DNA of 42,158 nt from Achromobacter sp. ASV32 (GCF_016428805.1 NZ_JAELTJ010000042.1:1-42158), one strand, 5' to 3'. Positions 11,238-19,638 are shown, numbered from the stretch's first letter. A program made the numbers and translations. The notes: generated from the letters alone by a model not told the origin.

Positions 11238-12137
11238 ATGCGGCAAACCATGTTCCGCGCCGACCTGTTCCAGGGCCAGCGCATTCTCATCACCGGGGGC
11301 GGCACCGGGCTGGGCTACGCCATGGCCCGGCAGTTGGCGGCGCTGGGCGCCACGGTGCATATCTGCGGACGCCGCCTGGCGGTGCTGGAGCAGGCGGCCG
11401 AGGCCCTGCGGCGCGATTTCGGCGGCCAGGCCTACGCCCACGCGGTCGACATCCGCGATGCCGCCGCGGTGGACGCCATGGTGGCGGGCATCTGGGCTGA
11501 CCACGGCGGGCTGGACGCGCTGGTCAACAATGCCGCGGGCAACTTCATCAGCCCCACTGAAAAATTGTCCGAGCGCGGCTTCAACGCCATTGCCGACACG
11601 GTGTTTCGCGGCACGTTCTACATGACACAGGCGGTGGGCAAGCGCTGGATCGCCACGGGCGCGACGGGCGCGGTGGTGTCCATCGTGGTCACCTGGGTCT
11701 GGACCGGCTCGCCCTTCGTGGTGCCATCCGCGATGTCCAAGGCGGGCATCGACGCCATGACCAAGTCGCTGGCCGTGGAATGGGGCCGCCACGGCATCCG
11801 TTTCAACGCCATCGCGCCGGGCGTGATCCCCACCGAGGGCGCGTCGGCGCGGCTGCGGCCCAACGACACGGGCACCGACGCGCTGATCAAGCAGAATCCC
11901 ATGCAGCGCTTGGGGCAGGACCAGGACATCGGCGAGCTGGCCGCCTTTCTGCTGGCGCCGGGCAACGACTGGATCAACGGCCAGACCATCGCGCTGGACG
12001 GCGGCGACTACCTGGCCAACGGCGCGTACTTCAAGCAGTACTTCGAATGGTCCGACGACGATTGGGCCGCGGCCCGCGCCGCGATCCAGGCCCGCAACGC
12101 CGAAGACAAGGCGCAACGCTCGGCGGGCCGGCCATGA
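11238..12137 (+). CDS. SDR-family oxidoreductase, 2,4-dienoyl-CoA-reductase-like
   Basis: A 299-residue NAD(P)-dependent short-chain dehydrogenase. The cofactor motif ITGGGTGLG lies near residues 20-28, and NNAAGN follows near 99. The usual YxxxK is replaced by SAMSKAG: the Lys is kept but the Tyr is not. That pattern is seen in dienoyl-CoA reductases (DECR/PECR-like) rather than classical SDRs. The C-terminus is about 40 residues longer than a standard SDR. GGAG precedes ATG 11238. Its stop overlaps the start of the acyl-CoA ligase (ATGA), so the two are translationally coupled. A role in acyl-CoA breakdown after ligation is inferred; the substrate is unknown. Confidence 0.85.
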   Translation: MRQTMFRADLFQGQRILITGGGTGLGYAMARQLAALGATVHICGRRLAVLEQAAEALRRDFGGQAYAHAVDIRDAAAVDAMVAGIWADHGGLDALVNNAAGNFISPTEKLSERGFNAIADTVFRGTFYMTQAVGKRWIATGATGAVVSIVVTWVWTGSPFVVPSAMSKAGIDAMTKSLAVEWGRHGIRFNAIAPGVIPTEGASARLRPNDTGTDALIKQNPMQRLGQDQDIGELAAFLLAPGNDWINGQTIALDGGDYLANGAYFKQYFEWSDDDWAAARAAIQARNAEDKAQRSAGRP

Positions 12138-13729
12138 GGGCAGCGGACCGGACGACGCCGGGTATCCCGGCTGCGGGAGGACCGGTTTCGGGTGTGCCTG
12201 CCTCGGACAGCCCTGCCGCCGCCACGCAGGGGCGCGATCGGGCCGGCCACATCATCGCGGGCGATAGCGTGCTGGACCGGCCCGCGCTGGTCACGCGCGG
12301 CGAGCAGGTGGCCGCTGGCCTGGCGGCGCTGGGCATCGGCCAGGGCGACGTGGTGGCAGTGCTGCTGCGCAATGGCATGCCTTACCTGGAAATCATCCAG
12401 GCCTGCAAGCGCCTGGGCTGCTACTACTGCCCCATCAATTGGCATTACACGCCGGACGAGGTCGCATTCCTGGTCCAGGACAGCGGCGCCAAGCTGCTGA
12501 TCACCGAGGCCGACCTGTGGCAGGCCGCGCGTCAGGCCCTGCCCGCCGGCCTGCCGGTGCGGCGGGTGGGCGCCGCGGGCGCTGCCGACGATTACGCCGC
12601 CTGGCGCGACGCCCAGGCGCCCTATGCGGGACCGCAGGTGGCGCCGCGCGGGCACATGGCCTATACCTCGGGCACCACGGGCCGTCCCAAGGGAGTGGTG
12701 CGCGCCCCGTTTCCGCTGGATCAACTGCCGCAGCGGCTCGCGGCGGTCGAGGCCGTGGTCGAGCAGGCCTACGGGTTGCGCCCCGGCTGCCGGGCGTTGT
12801 TGCCCGCGCCGATCTATCACAGCGCGCCCAGCGTGTTTGCGCAGGTGGCGCTGCGCGTCTGCGACACACTGGTCGTGACGCCGCGGTTCGATCCGCTGGA
12901 GGTGTTGCGCCTGATCGAGCGGCATCGCATCGACACGGTCTACCTGGTGCCCATCATGTATGTGCGCCTGCTCAAGCTCGACCCGGCCGTGCGGGCGTCT
13001 TTCGACCTGTCGTCGCTGCGCTTCGTGGCCTCGACCGGCGCGCCGTGCGCACCGGCGCTTAAGCGCGCCATGATCGACTGGCTGGGGCCGGTCATCCACG
13101 AAACCTATGCGTCCAGCGAGGCCGGCATGGTGACCGCGATCGATGCGCACGAGGCGCTGGCGCGGCCCGGCAGTGCCGGCCGGCCCATCGGCGGTGCGCA
13201 GGTGCGCATCGTGGACGATGCCGGCCAGCCGTGCGCGCCGGGCCAGATCGGCCGCATCTTCGTGCGCCAGCCGGCCTACGCCGATTTCACGTACCGCAAC
13301 CACCCCGAGGCACGTCGCCGCATCGAACTCGACGGGCTGATCGGGCTGGGCGACCTGGGCTATCTGGACGCGGACGGCTACCTGTTCGTGTGCGACCGCG
13401 AATCGGACATGGTGATTTCGGGCGGCGTGAATATCTACCCCGCGGAAATCGAGCATCACCTGATGCAGTATCCGGGCGTGGCCGATTGCGCCGTGTTCGG
13501 CGTGCCCGACGACGAGTTCGGCGAACGCCTGCTGGCGCTGGTGCAGCCGGCGCAGGATGCGCGGGTGGTGCCCGAGGACGCGTTGCAATGGCTGGCCGCG
13601 CGCATCGCCCGCTACAAGGTGCCGCGCGAGCTGCGCCTGCAGGCCGCGCTGCCGCGCGACGACAACGGCAAGATCGCCAAGCGCCGCCTGCGCGACGCGT
13701 TCTGGGCCGGCAAGGAAAGGAAGGTGTAG
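12134..13729 (+). CDS. AMP-dependent acyl-CoA synthetase/ligase
   Basis: A 531-residue ANL-superfamily enzyme that activates a carboxylic acid to its CoA thioester through an acyl-adenylate. Motifs are the P-loop YTSGTTGRPKG (about residues 177-187), YASSEAG, GDLGYLDADGYLFVCDRESD, and the C-terminal NGKIAKRR with the adenylation Lys (about 517). The frame is open from 11780, but ATG 12134 overlaps the SDR stop as ATGA and gives the sensible N-terminus. The first 35 or so residues are Pro/Ala-rich and unlike the family, and the usual N-terminal strand before the first motif is shortened. The substrate class cannot be assigned from motifs. The SDR partner and the downstream Bug receptor suggest a catabolic carboxylate. 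Confidence 0.9.
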   Translation: MRAADRTTPGIPAAGGPVSGVPASDSPAAATQGRDRAGHIIAGDSVLDRPALVTRGEQVAAGLAALGIGQGDVVAVLLRNGMPYLEIIQACKRLGCYYCPINWHYTPDEVAFLVQDSGAKLLITEADLWQAARQALPAGLPVRRVGAAGAADDYAAWRDAQAPYAGPQVAPRGHMAYTSGTTGRPKGVVRAPFPLDQLPQRLAAVEAVVEQAYGLRPGCRALLPAPIYHSAPSVFAQVALRVCDTLVVTPRFDPLEVLRLIERHRIDTVYLVPIMYVRLLKLDPAVRASFDLSSLRFVASTGAPCAPALKRAMIDWLGPVIHETYASSEAGMVTAIDAHEALARPGSAGRPIGGAQVRIVDDAGQPCAPGQIGRIFVRQPAYADFTYRNHPEARRRIELDGLIGLGDLGYLDADGYLFVCDRESDMVISGGVNIYPAEIEHHLMQYPGVADCAVFGVPDDEFGERLLALVQPAQDARVVPEDALQWLAARIARYKVPRELRLQAALPRDDNGKIAKRRLRDAFWAGKERKV

Positions 13730-13752
13730 CGCCCGTTCACCCTTCCAATACG

Positions 13753-13826
13753 GCACGATCCGGTCACCACAGCACAACAAGCAGGCCGGATCGTGCGCCA
13801 CACAACAGGCGCAATGCCCTTGCGCC
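13753..13826 (+). promoter_or_regulatory. set of overlapping stem-loops in the ligase/Bug spacer
   Basis: A perfect 11-bp inverted repeat GCACGATCCGG / CCGGATCGTGC (13753-13763, 13786-13796) is followed by two mutually exclusive hairpins that share GGCGC. These are GCGCC/GGCGC (13795-13799 with 13808-13812) and GGCGCAA/TTGCGCC (13808-13814 with 13820-13826). There is no T run. The set could set the ratio of ligase to receptor transcript or work as an attenuator. Confidence 0.45.
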
Positions 13827-13848
13827 CACGACGATTGGGGAGACAACC

Positions 13849-14832
13849 ATGTCGAGAATGAATCATTGGCTTGGCCGCGTGGCGGCCGCGATGCTGTTAT
13901 GCGCCGCCGGCGCGCCGTCTGCCTTGGCGGCGTTTCCGGACCGCCCCGTCAAACTGGTGGTGCCGTATACGCCGGGCGGCTCGGCGGATCAGTTGGCGCG
14001 GGTGCTGGCCGAAAGGCTGTCGCAGGAACTGGGGCAGCCCGTGGTGGTGGAAAACAAGCCGGGCGCCAACACCATGATCGCCGCGACGCAGGTGGCGCGG
14101 GCCCAGCCTGATGGCTACACCGTGTTCCTGGCCAGCAATGCCAGCATGGTGCTCAACCCCATGCTGTACCAGAAGATCTCGTACGACGCCGCACGCGATT
14201 TCCGCGTGCTGTCGGTGGTGGCGGAATTGCCGCTGGTGGTGGTGGCCAACAATGACGTGCCTGCCGCCACGCTGGCGCAATTCGTCGACTATGCCCGCGC
14301 CCGCCCGGGCAAGCTGAACTATGCCTCGGTGGGCATCGGCAACCCGTTGCAACTGGCCACCGAGCTGTTGAAGTCGCGCACGGGCATCGACGTGGCGCAC
14401 ATCCCGTACAACGGCAGCGCGCCCGCATTGAGTTCGCTCATGGGCAACGACACGCAGCTGATGGTCGACGTCATCAGCACGTCGCTGCCGCTGGTGCGGG
14501 AAAAGAAGATCAAGGCGCTGGCCGTGACCACGAGCGAGCGTCTGCCGGTGCTGCCGGACGTGCCCACCGTGGCCGAAAGCGGCTTTCCGGGTTTTCGCGC
14601 CGCGACCTGGTTCGGTCTGGCTGTGCCCAAGGCCACGCCGGCGGCAGAGGCCGGCCGGCTGCAGGATGCCGCGGCAAAGGTGATGCAGCAGGCGGATTTC
14701 CGCGACCGCTTCCAGGTGCAAGGCCTGGTGATCCAGGCGCCGCGCAAGCAGGGCGAGATCGATGCCTATGTGGCCGAAGACCGCGAACGCTGGGGCGGCG
14801 TCATCAAGGCCAACCAGATCAAGCTGGATTGA
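13849..14832 (+). CDS. Bug-family tripartite tricarboxylate transporter substrate-binding protein
   Basis: A periplasmic solute receptor of the Bug/TctC family, 327 residues. A Sec signal peptide covers about residues 1-27, with cleavage near ALA-AFPDRP. The mature protein shows the family landmarks: FPDRPVKLVVPYTPGGSADQLAR, then ENKPGANT, and AHIPYNGSAPALSSLMGND. Bug proteins bind carboxylates, aromatic acids or amides. Many, as here, are encoded without their TctAB membrane partners. A ribosome-binding site (GGGGAG, 13837-13842) supports ATG 13849. It follows the ligase by 119 bp of hairpin-rich DNA and probably captures the acid that the ligase activates (inference). Confidence 0.94.
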   Translation: MSRMNHWLGRVAAAMLLCAAGAPSALAAFPDRPVKLVVPYTPGGSADQLARVLAERLSQELGQPVVVENKPGANTMIAATQVARAQPDGYTVFLASNASMVLNPMLYQKISYDAARDFRVLSVVAELPLVVVANNDVPAATLAQFVDYARARPGKLNYASVGIGNPLQLATELLKSRTGIDVAHIPYNGSAPALSSLMGNDTQLMVDVISTSLPLVREKKIKALAVTTSERLPVLPDVPTVAESGFPGFRAATWFGLAVPKATPAAEAGRLQDAAAKVMQQADFRDRFQVQGLVIQAPRKQGEIDAYVAEDRERWGGVIKANQIKLD

Positions 14833-14911
14833 ACCCCCATCGGCTTGCCCCCCCGCGACGCCAGGACCGGCCCCGGCGTCGCCCAGCGTCAGGGCCGGAT
14901 TCGCGCCCGTC

Positions 14912-15820
14912 TCAGGCCAGCAGCCCGGGCAATTCCGCCACGGCGAACTCCAGGAAGCGCCGCAACGCCAGCGGGGAACCCCGGCGCGCGGGCATGACGG
15001 CGTAGATGCGTGGCGGCGCCGCCTGCCAGGCGGGCAGAATCTGCACCAGGTCGCCCTTGGCCAGCGAGCCCGCGCACAGGTAATGCGGCAGCAGGGCCAC
15101 GCCCAGGCCGGCGCGCGCCATTTCGCGCAGCGCCGCCAGGTTGCTGCTCAGGCAGCGTGGCAGGTATTCGATCGATTCGGTTTCGCCGGTCGGGCCGGTG
15201 AAATGCCAGCTTTGCGGGCTGTCCTGGGTGGCGTGGGCCAGCAGGGGCAGCGCACTCAGTTCTCGCGGATGCCGCGGCGCCGCCAGCGCCATCGCGGGGG
15301 CGCACACCAGGATCATGGGGACGGGCGCGAGTTCGCGTGCAACCAGGCGCGAGTCCGTGAGCGAGGCGCCCTGGGCCCGGAAGGCCAGGTCGTAGCCTTC
15401 GCCGACCAGATCGATGATCTGGTCGCGAGTGTCCAGCAGCACCCGCACGCCCGGGTGTTTGAGGCAGAAGCGCGCCACCAGATCGCCCACCAGCGTTACG
15501 GCCAGCGCCGACGGCGCGGTCATGCGCAACAGGCCGCTGGGGGTGTCGCCCATTGAAGCGGCCAGGTCGAAGGCGCTGCGGGCTTCGCGCGCCATCGCCA
15601 GGGCATGCACGTAGATCTGCTCGCCCATCGGCGTCAGCGACACCCGGCGGGTGTTGCGCTGAAGCAGCCGCAAGCCCAGGCGCGCCTCCAGTTCGGCCAC
15701 GCGCCGGCTCAGCTTGGAGCGTTGCATATTGAGCACGCGGGCGGCGGCCGAAAAGCCGCCTTTCTCCACCACCTCGCTGAAAAGCAGAAGATCGTCGAGA
15801 TGATGGATATAGGTGTTCAT
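14912..15820 (-). CDS. LysR-family transcriptional regulator, probable regulator of the pirin gene
   Basis: A 302-residue LysR protein with an N-terminal winged helix (HHLDDLLLFSEVVEKGGFSAAAR; recognition helix around SKLSRRVAELEARLG) and a C-terminal co-inducer domain. Its style fits the CrgA-type LysR subfamily. It diverges from the pirin gene with a perfect 23-bp palindrome 16 bp upstream of its own ATG, so autoregulation and control of pirin are likely. The effector is unknown. Confidence 0.93.
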   Translation of the reverse strand: MNTYIHHLDDLLLFSEVVEKGGFSAAARVLNMQRSKLSRRVAELEARLGLRLLQRNTRRVSLTPMGEQIYVHALAMAREARSAFDLAASMGDTPSGLLRMTAPSALAVTLVGDLVARFCLKHPGVRVLLDTRDQIIDLVGEGYDLAFRAQGASLTDSRLVARELAPVPMILVCAPAMALAAPRHPRELSALPLLAHATQDSPQSWHFTGPTGETESIEYLPRCLSSNLAALREMARAGLGVALLPHYLCAGSLAKGDLVQILPAWQAAPPRIYAVMPARRGSPLALRRFLEFAVAELPGLLA

Positions 15821-15836
15821 GGGGTTTACGCGAAGG

Positions 15837-15859
15837 ATTGTCCTGCTTAACAGGACAAT
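15837..15859. promoter_or_regulatory. 23-bp perfect palindromic operator between LysR and pirin genes
   Basis: Arms ATTGTCCTG / CAGGACAAT (9 bp each, no mismatch) are separated by CTTAA. Position and size fit a LysR regulatory box, and it includes T-N11-A symmetry. It sits 16 bp upstream of the LysR start and about 80 bp upstream of the probable pirin start. Confidence 0.75.
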
Positions 15860-15938
15860 TATTCCTGAAATCCGACTCTACTGTGCGGACGGGAGAACCC
15901 ATAAGCTCTGCGCCACGCAATACTCAGGCAGCACATCC

Positions 15939-16940
15939 TTGACCATTCATCTCTCCCTCCCCGTGGCCAAGCCTTTTGAGCCCGCGGGCGACGCTTGTTC
16001 CATCCGTCAATTCCGCCATACCGATTTTCCGCAGGGCATGTCGCCGCTGGTCCTGGTGGACCATTTCGTCATGACCGGTCCCACCTTCGCGCCGCATCCG
16101 CACGCAGGCATGTCGGCGGTGACGCTGTTGCTGGAAGACACGCGCGGCGCCATGCGCAGCCGCGACAGCGTGCACAACGACCACGAGATCCGCGCGGGCG
16201 ATCTGCACTGGACCCTGGCGGGCCGGGGCATCGTGCACACGCAGCAGCCGGTGGGCGAGGCCCGCCTGAACGGCCTGCAGATGTTCGTCAACCTGCCCGA
16301 ACGCCTGAAGTCCCTGCCGCCCGCGACCTCGCTGTTGCGCGCTTGGGAAATGCCGGTCATCCAGAACGACGCCGGCCGCGTGCGGGTGGCGGCGGGCAGC
16401 TATGGCGGCTGGGACGCGCCGCTGGAAACGCCCGAGCCGTTGACGGTGCTGGATGGCTGGCTGCGCCCGGGCGCCTCGCGCCTGGTGCCGTTGCCGGCAG
16501 GCTGGCATGCCTGGTTGTATGCGGTGCAGGGGGAATTGGGCGTACGCGCCAGGCATCAGGTGTTGCGGTCGGTGCCGGCGGTGGCGGCATCGGACCCGGA
16601 CGTGCGGCCGGCATCGGCTGCGTCCGCCGCCGCGCCCGGTTCGGGTGGCGTCGGCAAGCGGGCGGCGTCGGTTCCCAAGAGCGTGGCTGATCCCGATTTC
16701 GCCATCCTGCCGGCAGGCGCCTCGCTGGTCGCGTCGGCCGATAGCGAAGGCCTGCTGCTCCTGATCGCGGGCAGCGCGCCGGCCCATTTCGTGTTGATCG
16801 CCGGTCCCGCCATCAACGAACCGGTCATCCAGCGCGGCCCGTTCGTGATGTCCAATTCACGCGCCCTGGCGCAGGCCATGGCGGCGTACGAGGCCGGAGA
16901 ATTCGGCCAGTTGCGGCAAGAGACCGGCGTGCAGGGGTGA
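15939..16940 (+). CDS. pirin family protein with a low-complexity insertion
   Basis: A bicupin of the pirin family, about 333 residues from the preferred TTG start at 15939. The frame extends back to a GTG at 15813, but that would overlap the LysR start and cover its operator. The N-terminal cupin has HPHAGM (first two metal histidines), a DSVHND/GDLHWTLAGRGIVH stretch and the third His. The position that is usually Glu (HSE/HAE) reads Gln here (VHTQ). The C-terminal cupin is interrupted by an Ala/Ser/Pro/Gly-rich stretch of roughly 50 residues, about 205-255, which makes the protein longer than typical pirins. Pirins range from quercetinase-like dioxygenases to regulatory partners; no activity can be assigned. 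The start codon is uncertain. Confidence 0.85.
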   Translation: MTIHLSLPVAKPFEPAGDACSIRQFRHTDFPQGMSPLVLVDHFVMTGPTFAPHPHAGMSAVTLLLEDTRGAMRSRDSVHNDHEIRAGDLHWTLAGRGIVHTQQPVGEARLNGLQMFVNLPERLKSLPPATSLLRAWEMPVIQNDAGRVRVAAGSYGGWDAPLETPEPLTVLDGWLRPGASRLVPLPAGWHAWLYAVQGELGVRARHQVLRSVPAVAASDPDVRPASAASAAAPGSGGVGKRAASVPKSVADPDFAILPAGASLVASADSEGLLLLIAGSAPAHFVLIAGPAINEPVIQRGPFVMSNSRALAQAMAAYEAGEFGQLRQETGVQG

Positions 16941-17014
16941 CGGTCCGGCCCGTCGGCCCCGACGGGTTGCCGCGCTGCCTGGCGGGCGGCTCGCCAGGGC
17001 CGCGAGGCACCCGC

Positions 17015-17126
17015 GCACAAGGACGGGGAGCAACAAGCAAGCGGGGCTGCAAGCAAACGGGACAGCAAGCAAGCGGGACAACAAGGACGCGGGACAACAA
17101 GGACGCGGGGCAGCAAGGACGCGGGA
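17015..17126. repeat. 16-bp tandem repeat, seven copies (VNTR-like)
   Basis: Seven head-to-tail units begin at 17015, 17031, 17047, 17063, 17079, 17095 and 17111. The best unit is CAACAAGGACGCGGGA. Copies 4-6 (from 17079) differ at one or two positions only, and the outer copies are more diverged. The unit length is not a multiple of 3, so this is not a peptide repeat. It is a good candidate for strain-to-strain copy-number variation. Confidence 0.9.
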
Positions 17127-17238
17127 CAGGCATGCCGCCGCCCGCGGATGCGGGCTGACGATGGCCTGACAGCGGCTTGGCCGGGGAGGGGGTGTGGCTC
17201 CTCTGCAACGATTTGCAATTTCTATATAAGGGACGCAA

Positions 17239-17253
17239 TGAGAATGATTCCCT
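17239..17253. promoter_or_regulatory. candidate Fur box upstream of the TonB-dependent receptor
   Basis: TGAGAATGATTCCCT matches 10 of 14 scored positions of the 7-1-7 Fur consensus TGATAAT-n-ATTATCA. The better half is TGAGAAT-n-ATT. It lies about 180 bp before the receptor start, next to a TATATAA stretch that could be part of the promoter. Iron-repressed control is the natural reading for a siderophore receptor. Confidence 0.55.
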
Positions 17254-17430
17254 TTTATCTAAAATGCACTTCGCACGATCTCAATCCTCCTCGGTGAACG
17301 GGCTCGACGAGGCCGGCGCGTCCGGCTCTGCGGCAGTTCGAGCGGCAAGCCGTTACCCCGCGTGACCCCCTCCATCGGGATTGTTGTGATTTCCCGCTTC
17401 CAGCAAAGCGCCCGCCTAGTGATTCCCGAT

Positions 17431-19638
17431 ATGAAAATACGAACCCTTGCGTACGTGGTCGCGGCTCTGCCGTATGCCGTCGTCAACGCCCAATCCACCG
17501 CGCCCGCCGCCGGCGCCAACCCGCCGGTGCAGTCGATGGACGCGATCAAGGTCGAAGCCAGCGCCGACGCCTCGGCCGGCGGCCTGGCCCAACCTTATGC
17601 GGGCGGCCAAGTGGCGCGCGGGGGCCGCATCGGCCTGCTGGGCACGCAAGACATCATGAGCACGCCGTTCAGCATCACCAGCTATACCAATGAGCTGATC
17701 CAGGACAAGCAGGCGCGCAGCGTCGGCGACGTGCTGCAGAATGATGCGGGCGTGCGGGTGGCGCGCGGCTTCGGCAATTTCCAGGAGTCATACTTCATCC
17801 GCGGCTTCATCCTGAGTTCGGATGATGTGGCCTACAACGGGCTGTACAGCCTGCTGCCGCGCCAATATATCGCCACCGAACTGTTCGAGCGCGTAGAGGT
17901 GCTGCGCGGCGCGACCGCATTTCTGACCGGCGCCGCGCCCAACGGCGGCGGCATCGGTGGCGTGATCAATCTGGTGCCCAAGCGCGCGCCGAACGATCCG
18001 CTGACCCGCATCACGACCGGCGTGTCCAGCGGCGGCCAGTTCCAGGTGTCCACCGACATCGCGCGCCGCTTCGGTCCGGACGACAGCACCGGTATCCGCA
18101 TCAACGCCGCGCAGCGCAGCGGCGATACGGCGATCGACGACGAACATTCCCGCACCAGCCTGGTGTCGCTGGGCCTGGATTGGCGTTCGGCCGATACGCG
18201 CCTGTCGGCAGACATCGGTTTTCAGGAAAACAAGCTCAAGCGCGCCCGGCCGAACGTCAGCGTCGTCGGCCTGAAAGACCACGTGCCTGCCGCGCCCGAT
18301 GCCAGTTCCAACTATGCGCAACCGTGGTCGTATTCCAATGAACGCGACTGGTTCGGCACGGTGCGCGCCGAGCACGATTTCAGCGACAAGCTGACCGGCT
18401 GGGCAGCCTTTGGCATGCGCCGCAGCGACGAAGCGAATTCGCTGGGCAACGTCACGTTGACCAACGCGTCCACGGGCGCGGGTAATTTCTACCGCTTTGA
18501 CAACACCCGCGAGGACAGCGTCAATACGGGTGAAATCGGGCTGCGCGCCAAGGTGCGCACCGGCCCGGTCGGGCATGAGTTCGTGGCGTCGGCGTCGTTC
18601 TTCGACCTGAAGAAAAAGAACGCCTACATCATGGACTATGCCAATACGTTCCAGACCAATCTCTATGACCCGCAGTCGTATGCGAAGCCGGCGTTCAGCG
18701 CGGGCGCGCTGCGCGGCAATGATATCGACGATCCGGCGCTGCAGGGCCGCACGCGCACCAGCAGCTATGCGTTCGGCGACACGATGTCGTTCCTGGACGA
18801 CAAGGTGCTGCTGACGCTGGGTATCCGCCACCAGCGGCTGTCCTCGCGCAGCTATGCGTACAACACCGGCAAGGAAAACGGCGCGTACGACCAGAGCCGC
18901 AATTCGCCGGCCGCGGGCCTGGTGTTCAAGGTTGCGCCCAGCGTGTCCTTGTATGCCAACTACATCGAAGCGCTGGTGGCGGGGGATACCGCGCCCACGG
19001 TCGCCAACGGCAAGCCGGTGCCCAATGCCGGCGAGAGCCTGGCACCGTATGTGTCCAAGCAGAAGGAAATCGGCATCAAGTACGACGGCGACGGCCTGGG
19101 CGCTGGCCTGGCGCTGTTCTCGACCGATAAGCCGCGCGCGGCCTACGATGCCTCGAACAAGTTCACTGCTTCTGGCAAAGACCGCCACCAGGGCATCGAG
19201 CTGACCGTGTTCGGCGAACCGGTCAAGACCGTGCGCGTGCTGGGCGGCCTGACGTTCCTGGACGCCAAGCAACGTTCCACCGGCAACACCGCCATCGACG
19301 GCAACCGCGTGATCGGCGTGCCGCGCTTCCAGGCCAACCTGGGCGCGGAATGGGACATTCCCGGCGTGCAAGGCCTGGCCGTGGACGGCCGCATGGTCTA
19401 CACCGGCGCGTCCTACGCCGATGACGCCAACACCCTCAAGGTGCCTGGCTGGACCCGTTTCGACGCCGGCGTGCGCTACCTCATGGAAGTGGACGGCCAC
19501 GTCGTGACGCTGCGCGCCAGGGTGGAGAACATCGCCAACCGCAACTACTGGGCGTCGGTGGGCGGCTACCCCGGCAACGGCTACCTGGTGCTGGGCGGCC
19601 CGCGCACTTTCTCGCTCAGCGCCAGCATGGACTTCTGA
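17431..19638 (+). CDS. TonB-dependent siderophore receptor
   Basis: An outer-membrane receptor that imports a ferric siderophore using TonB-ExbBD energy. It is 735 residues from ATG 17431, which gives a signal peptide (MKIRTLAYVVAALPYAVVNA). A GTG at 17362 lies in frame further upstream. The plug domain (about 60-190) contains SVGDVLQNDAGVRVARGFGNF, a ...YFIRGF... stretch and ERVEVLRGATAFLTGAAPNGGGIGGVINLVPKRA, all typical of FhuE/FiuA-like receptors. The barrel ends with NIANRNYWASVGGYPGNGYL and a C-terminal Phe (SASMDF), the signature for BAM insertion. No Shine-Dalgarno is evident. There is a Fur-like box upstream. No siderophore biosynthesis gene or sigma/anti-sigma pair is adjacent, so the ligand (probably a xenosiderophore) is unknown. 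Confidence 0.93.
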   Translation: MKIRTLAYVVAALPYAVVNAQSTAPAAGANPPVQSMDAIKVEASADASAGGLAQPYAGGQVARGGRIGLLGTQDIMSTPFSITSYTNELIQDKQARSVGDVLQNDAGVRVARGFGNFQESYFIRGFILSSDDVAYNGLYSLLPRQYIATELFERVEVLRGATAFLTGAAPNGGGIGGVINLVPKRAPNDPLTRITTGVSSGGQFQVSTDIARRFGPDDSTGIRINAAQRSGDTAIDDEHSRTSLVSLGLDWRSADTRLSADIGFQENKLKRARPNVSVVGLKDHVPAAPDASSNYAQPWSYSNERDWFGTVRAEHDFSDKLTGWAAFGMRRSDEANSLGNVTLTNASTGAGNFYRFDNTREDSVNTGEIGLRAKVRTGPVGHEFVASASFFDLKKKNAYIMDYANTFQTNLYDPQSYAKPAFSAGALRGNDIDDPALQGRTRTSSYAFGDTMSFLDDKVLLTLGIRHQRLSSRSYAYNTGKENGAYDQSRNSPAAGLVFKVAPSVSLYANYIEALVAGDTAPTVANGKPVPNAGESLAPYVSKQKEIGIKYDGDGLGAGLALFSTDKPRAAYDASNKFTASGKDRHQGIELTVFGEPVKTVRVLGGLTFLDAKQRSTGNTAIDGNRVIGVPRFQANLGAEWDIPGVQGLAVDGRMVYTGASYADDANTLKVPGWTRFDAGVRYLMEVDGHVVTLRARVENIANRNYWASVGGYPGNGYLVLGGPRTFSLSASMDF

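Larger units (their letters stand above)
16941..17430. other. 490-bp intergenic region with tandem repeats and a Fur-like site
   Basis: No gene is supported here. In order it holds: a hairpin just after the pirin stop (CCCGTCGG/CCGACGGG, 16949-16966, no T run); a 16-bp tandem repeat (17015-17126); a 6-bp stem at 17140-17155; a TATATAA stretch near 17223; a Fur-box-like site (17239-17253); and the untranslated leader of the TonB receptor gene. Confidence 0.7.

Noticed and set aside
15813-15938. N-terminal extension of pirin to GTG 15813
   Set aside because: It would overlap the divergent LysR start and encode protein across its perfect palindromic operator. The extra residues do not resemble pirin.
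17015-17126. A CRISPR array
   Set aside because: The repeat units are contiguous 16-mers without unique spacers, and no cas genes are nearby. It is a tandem repeat.
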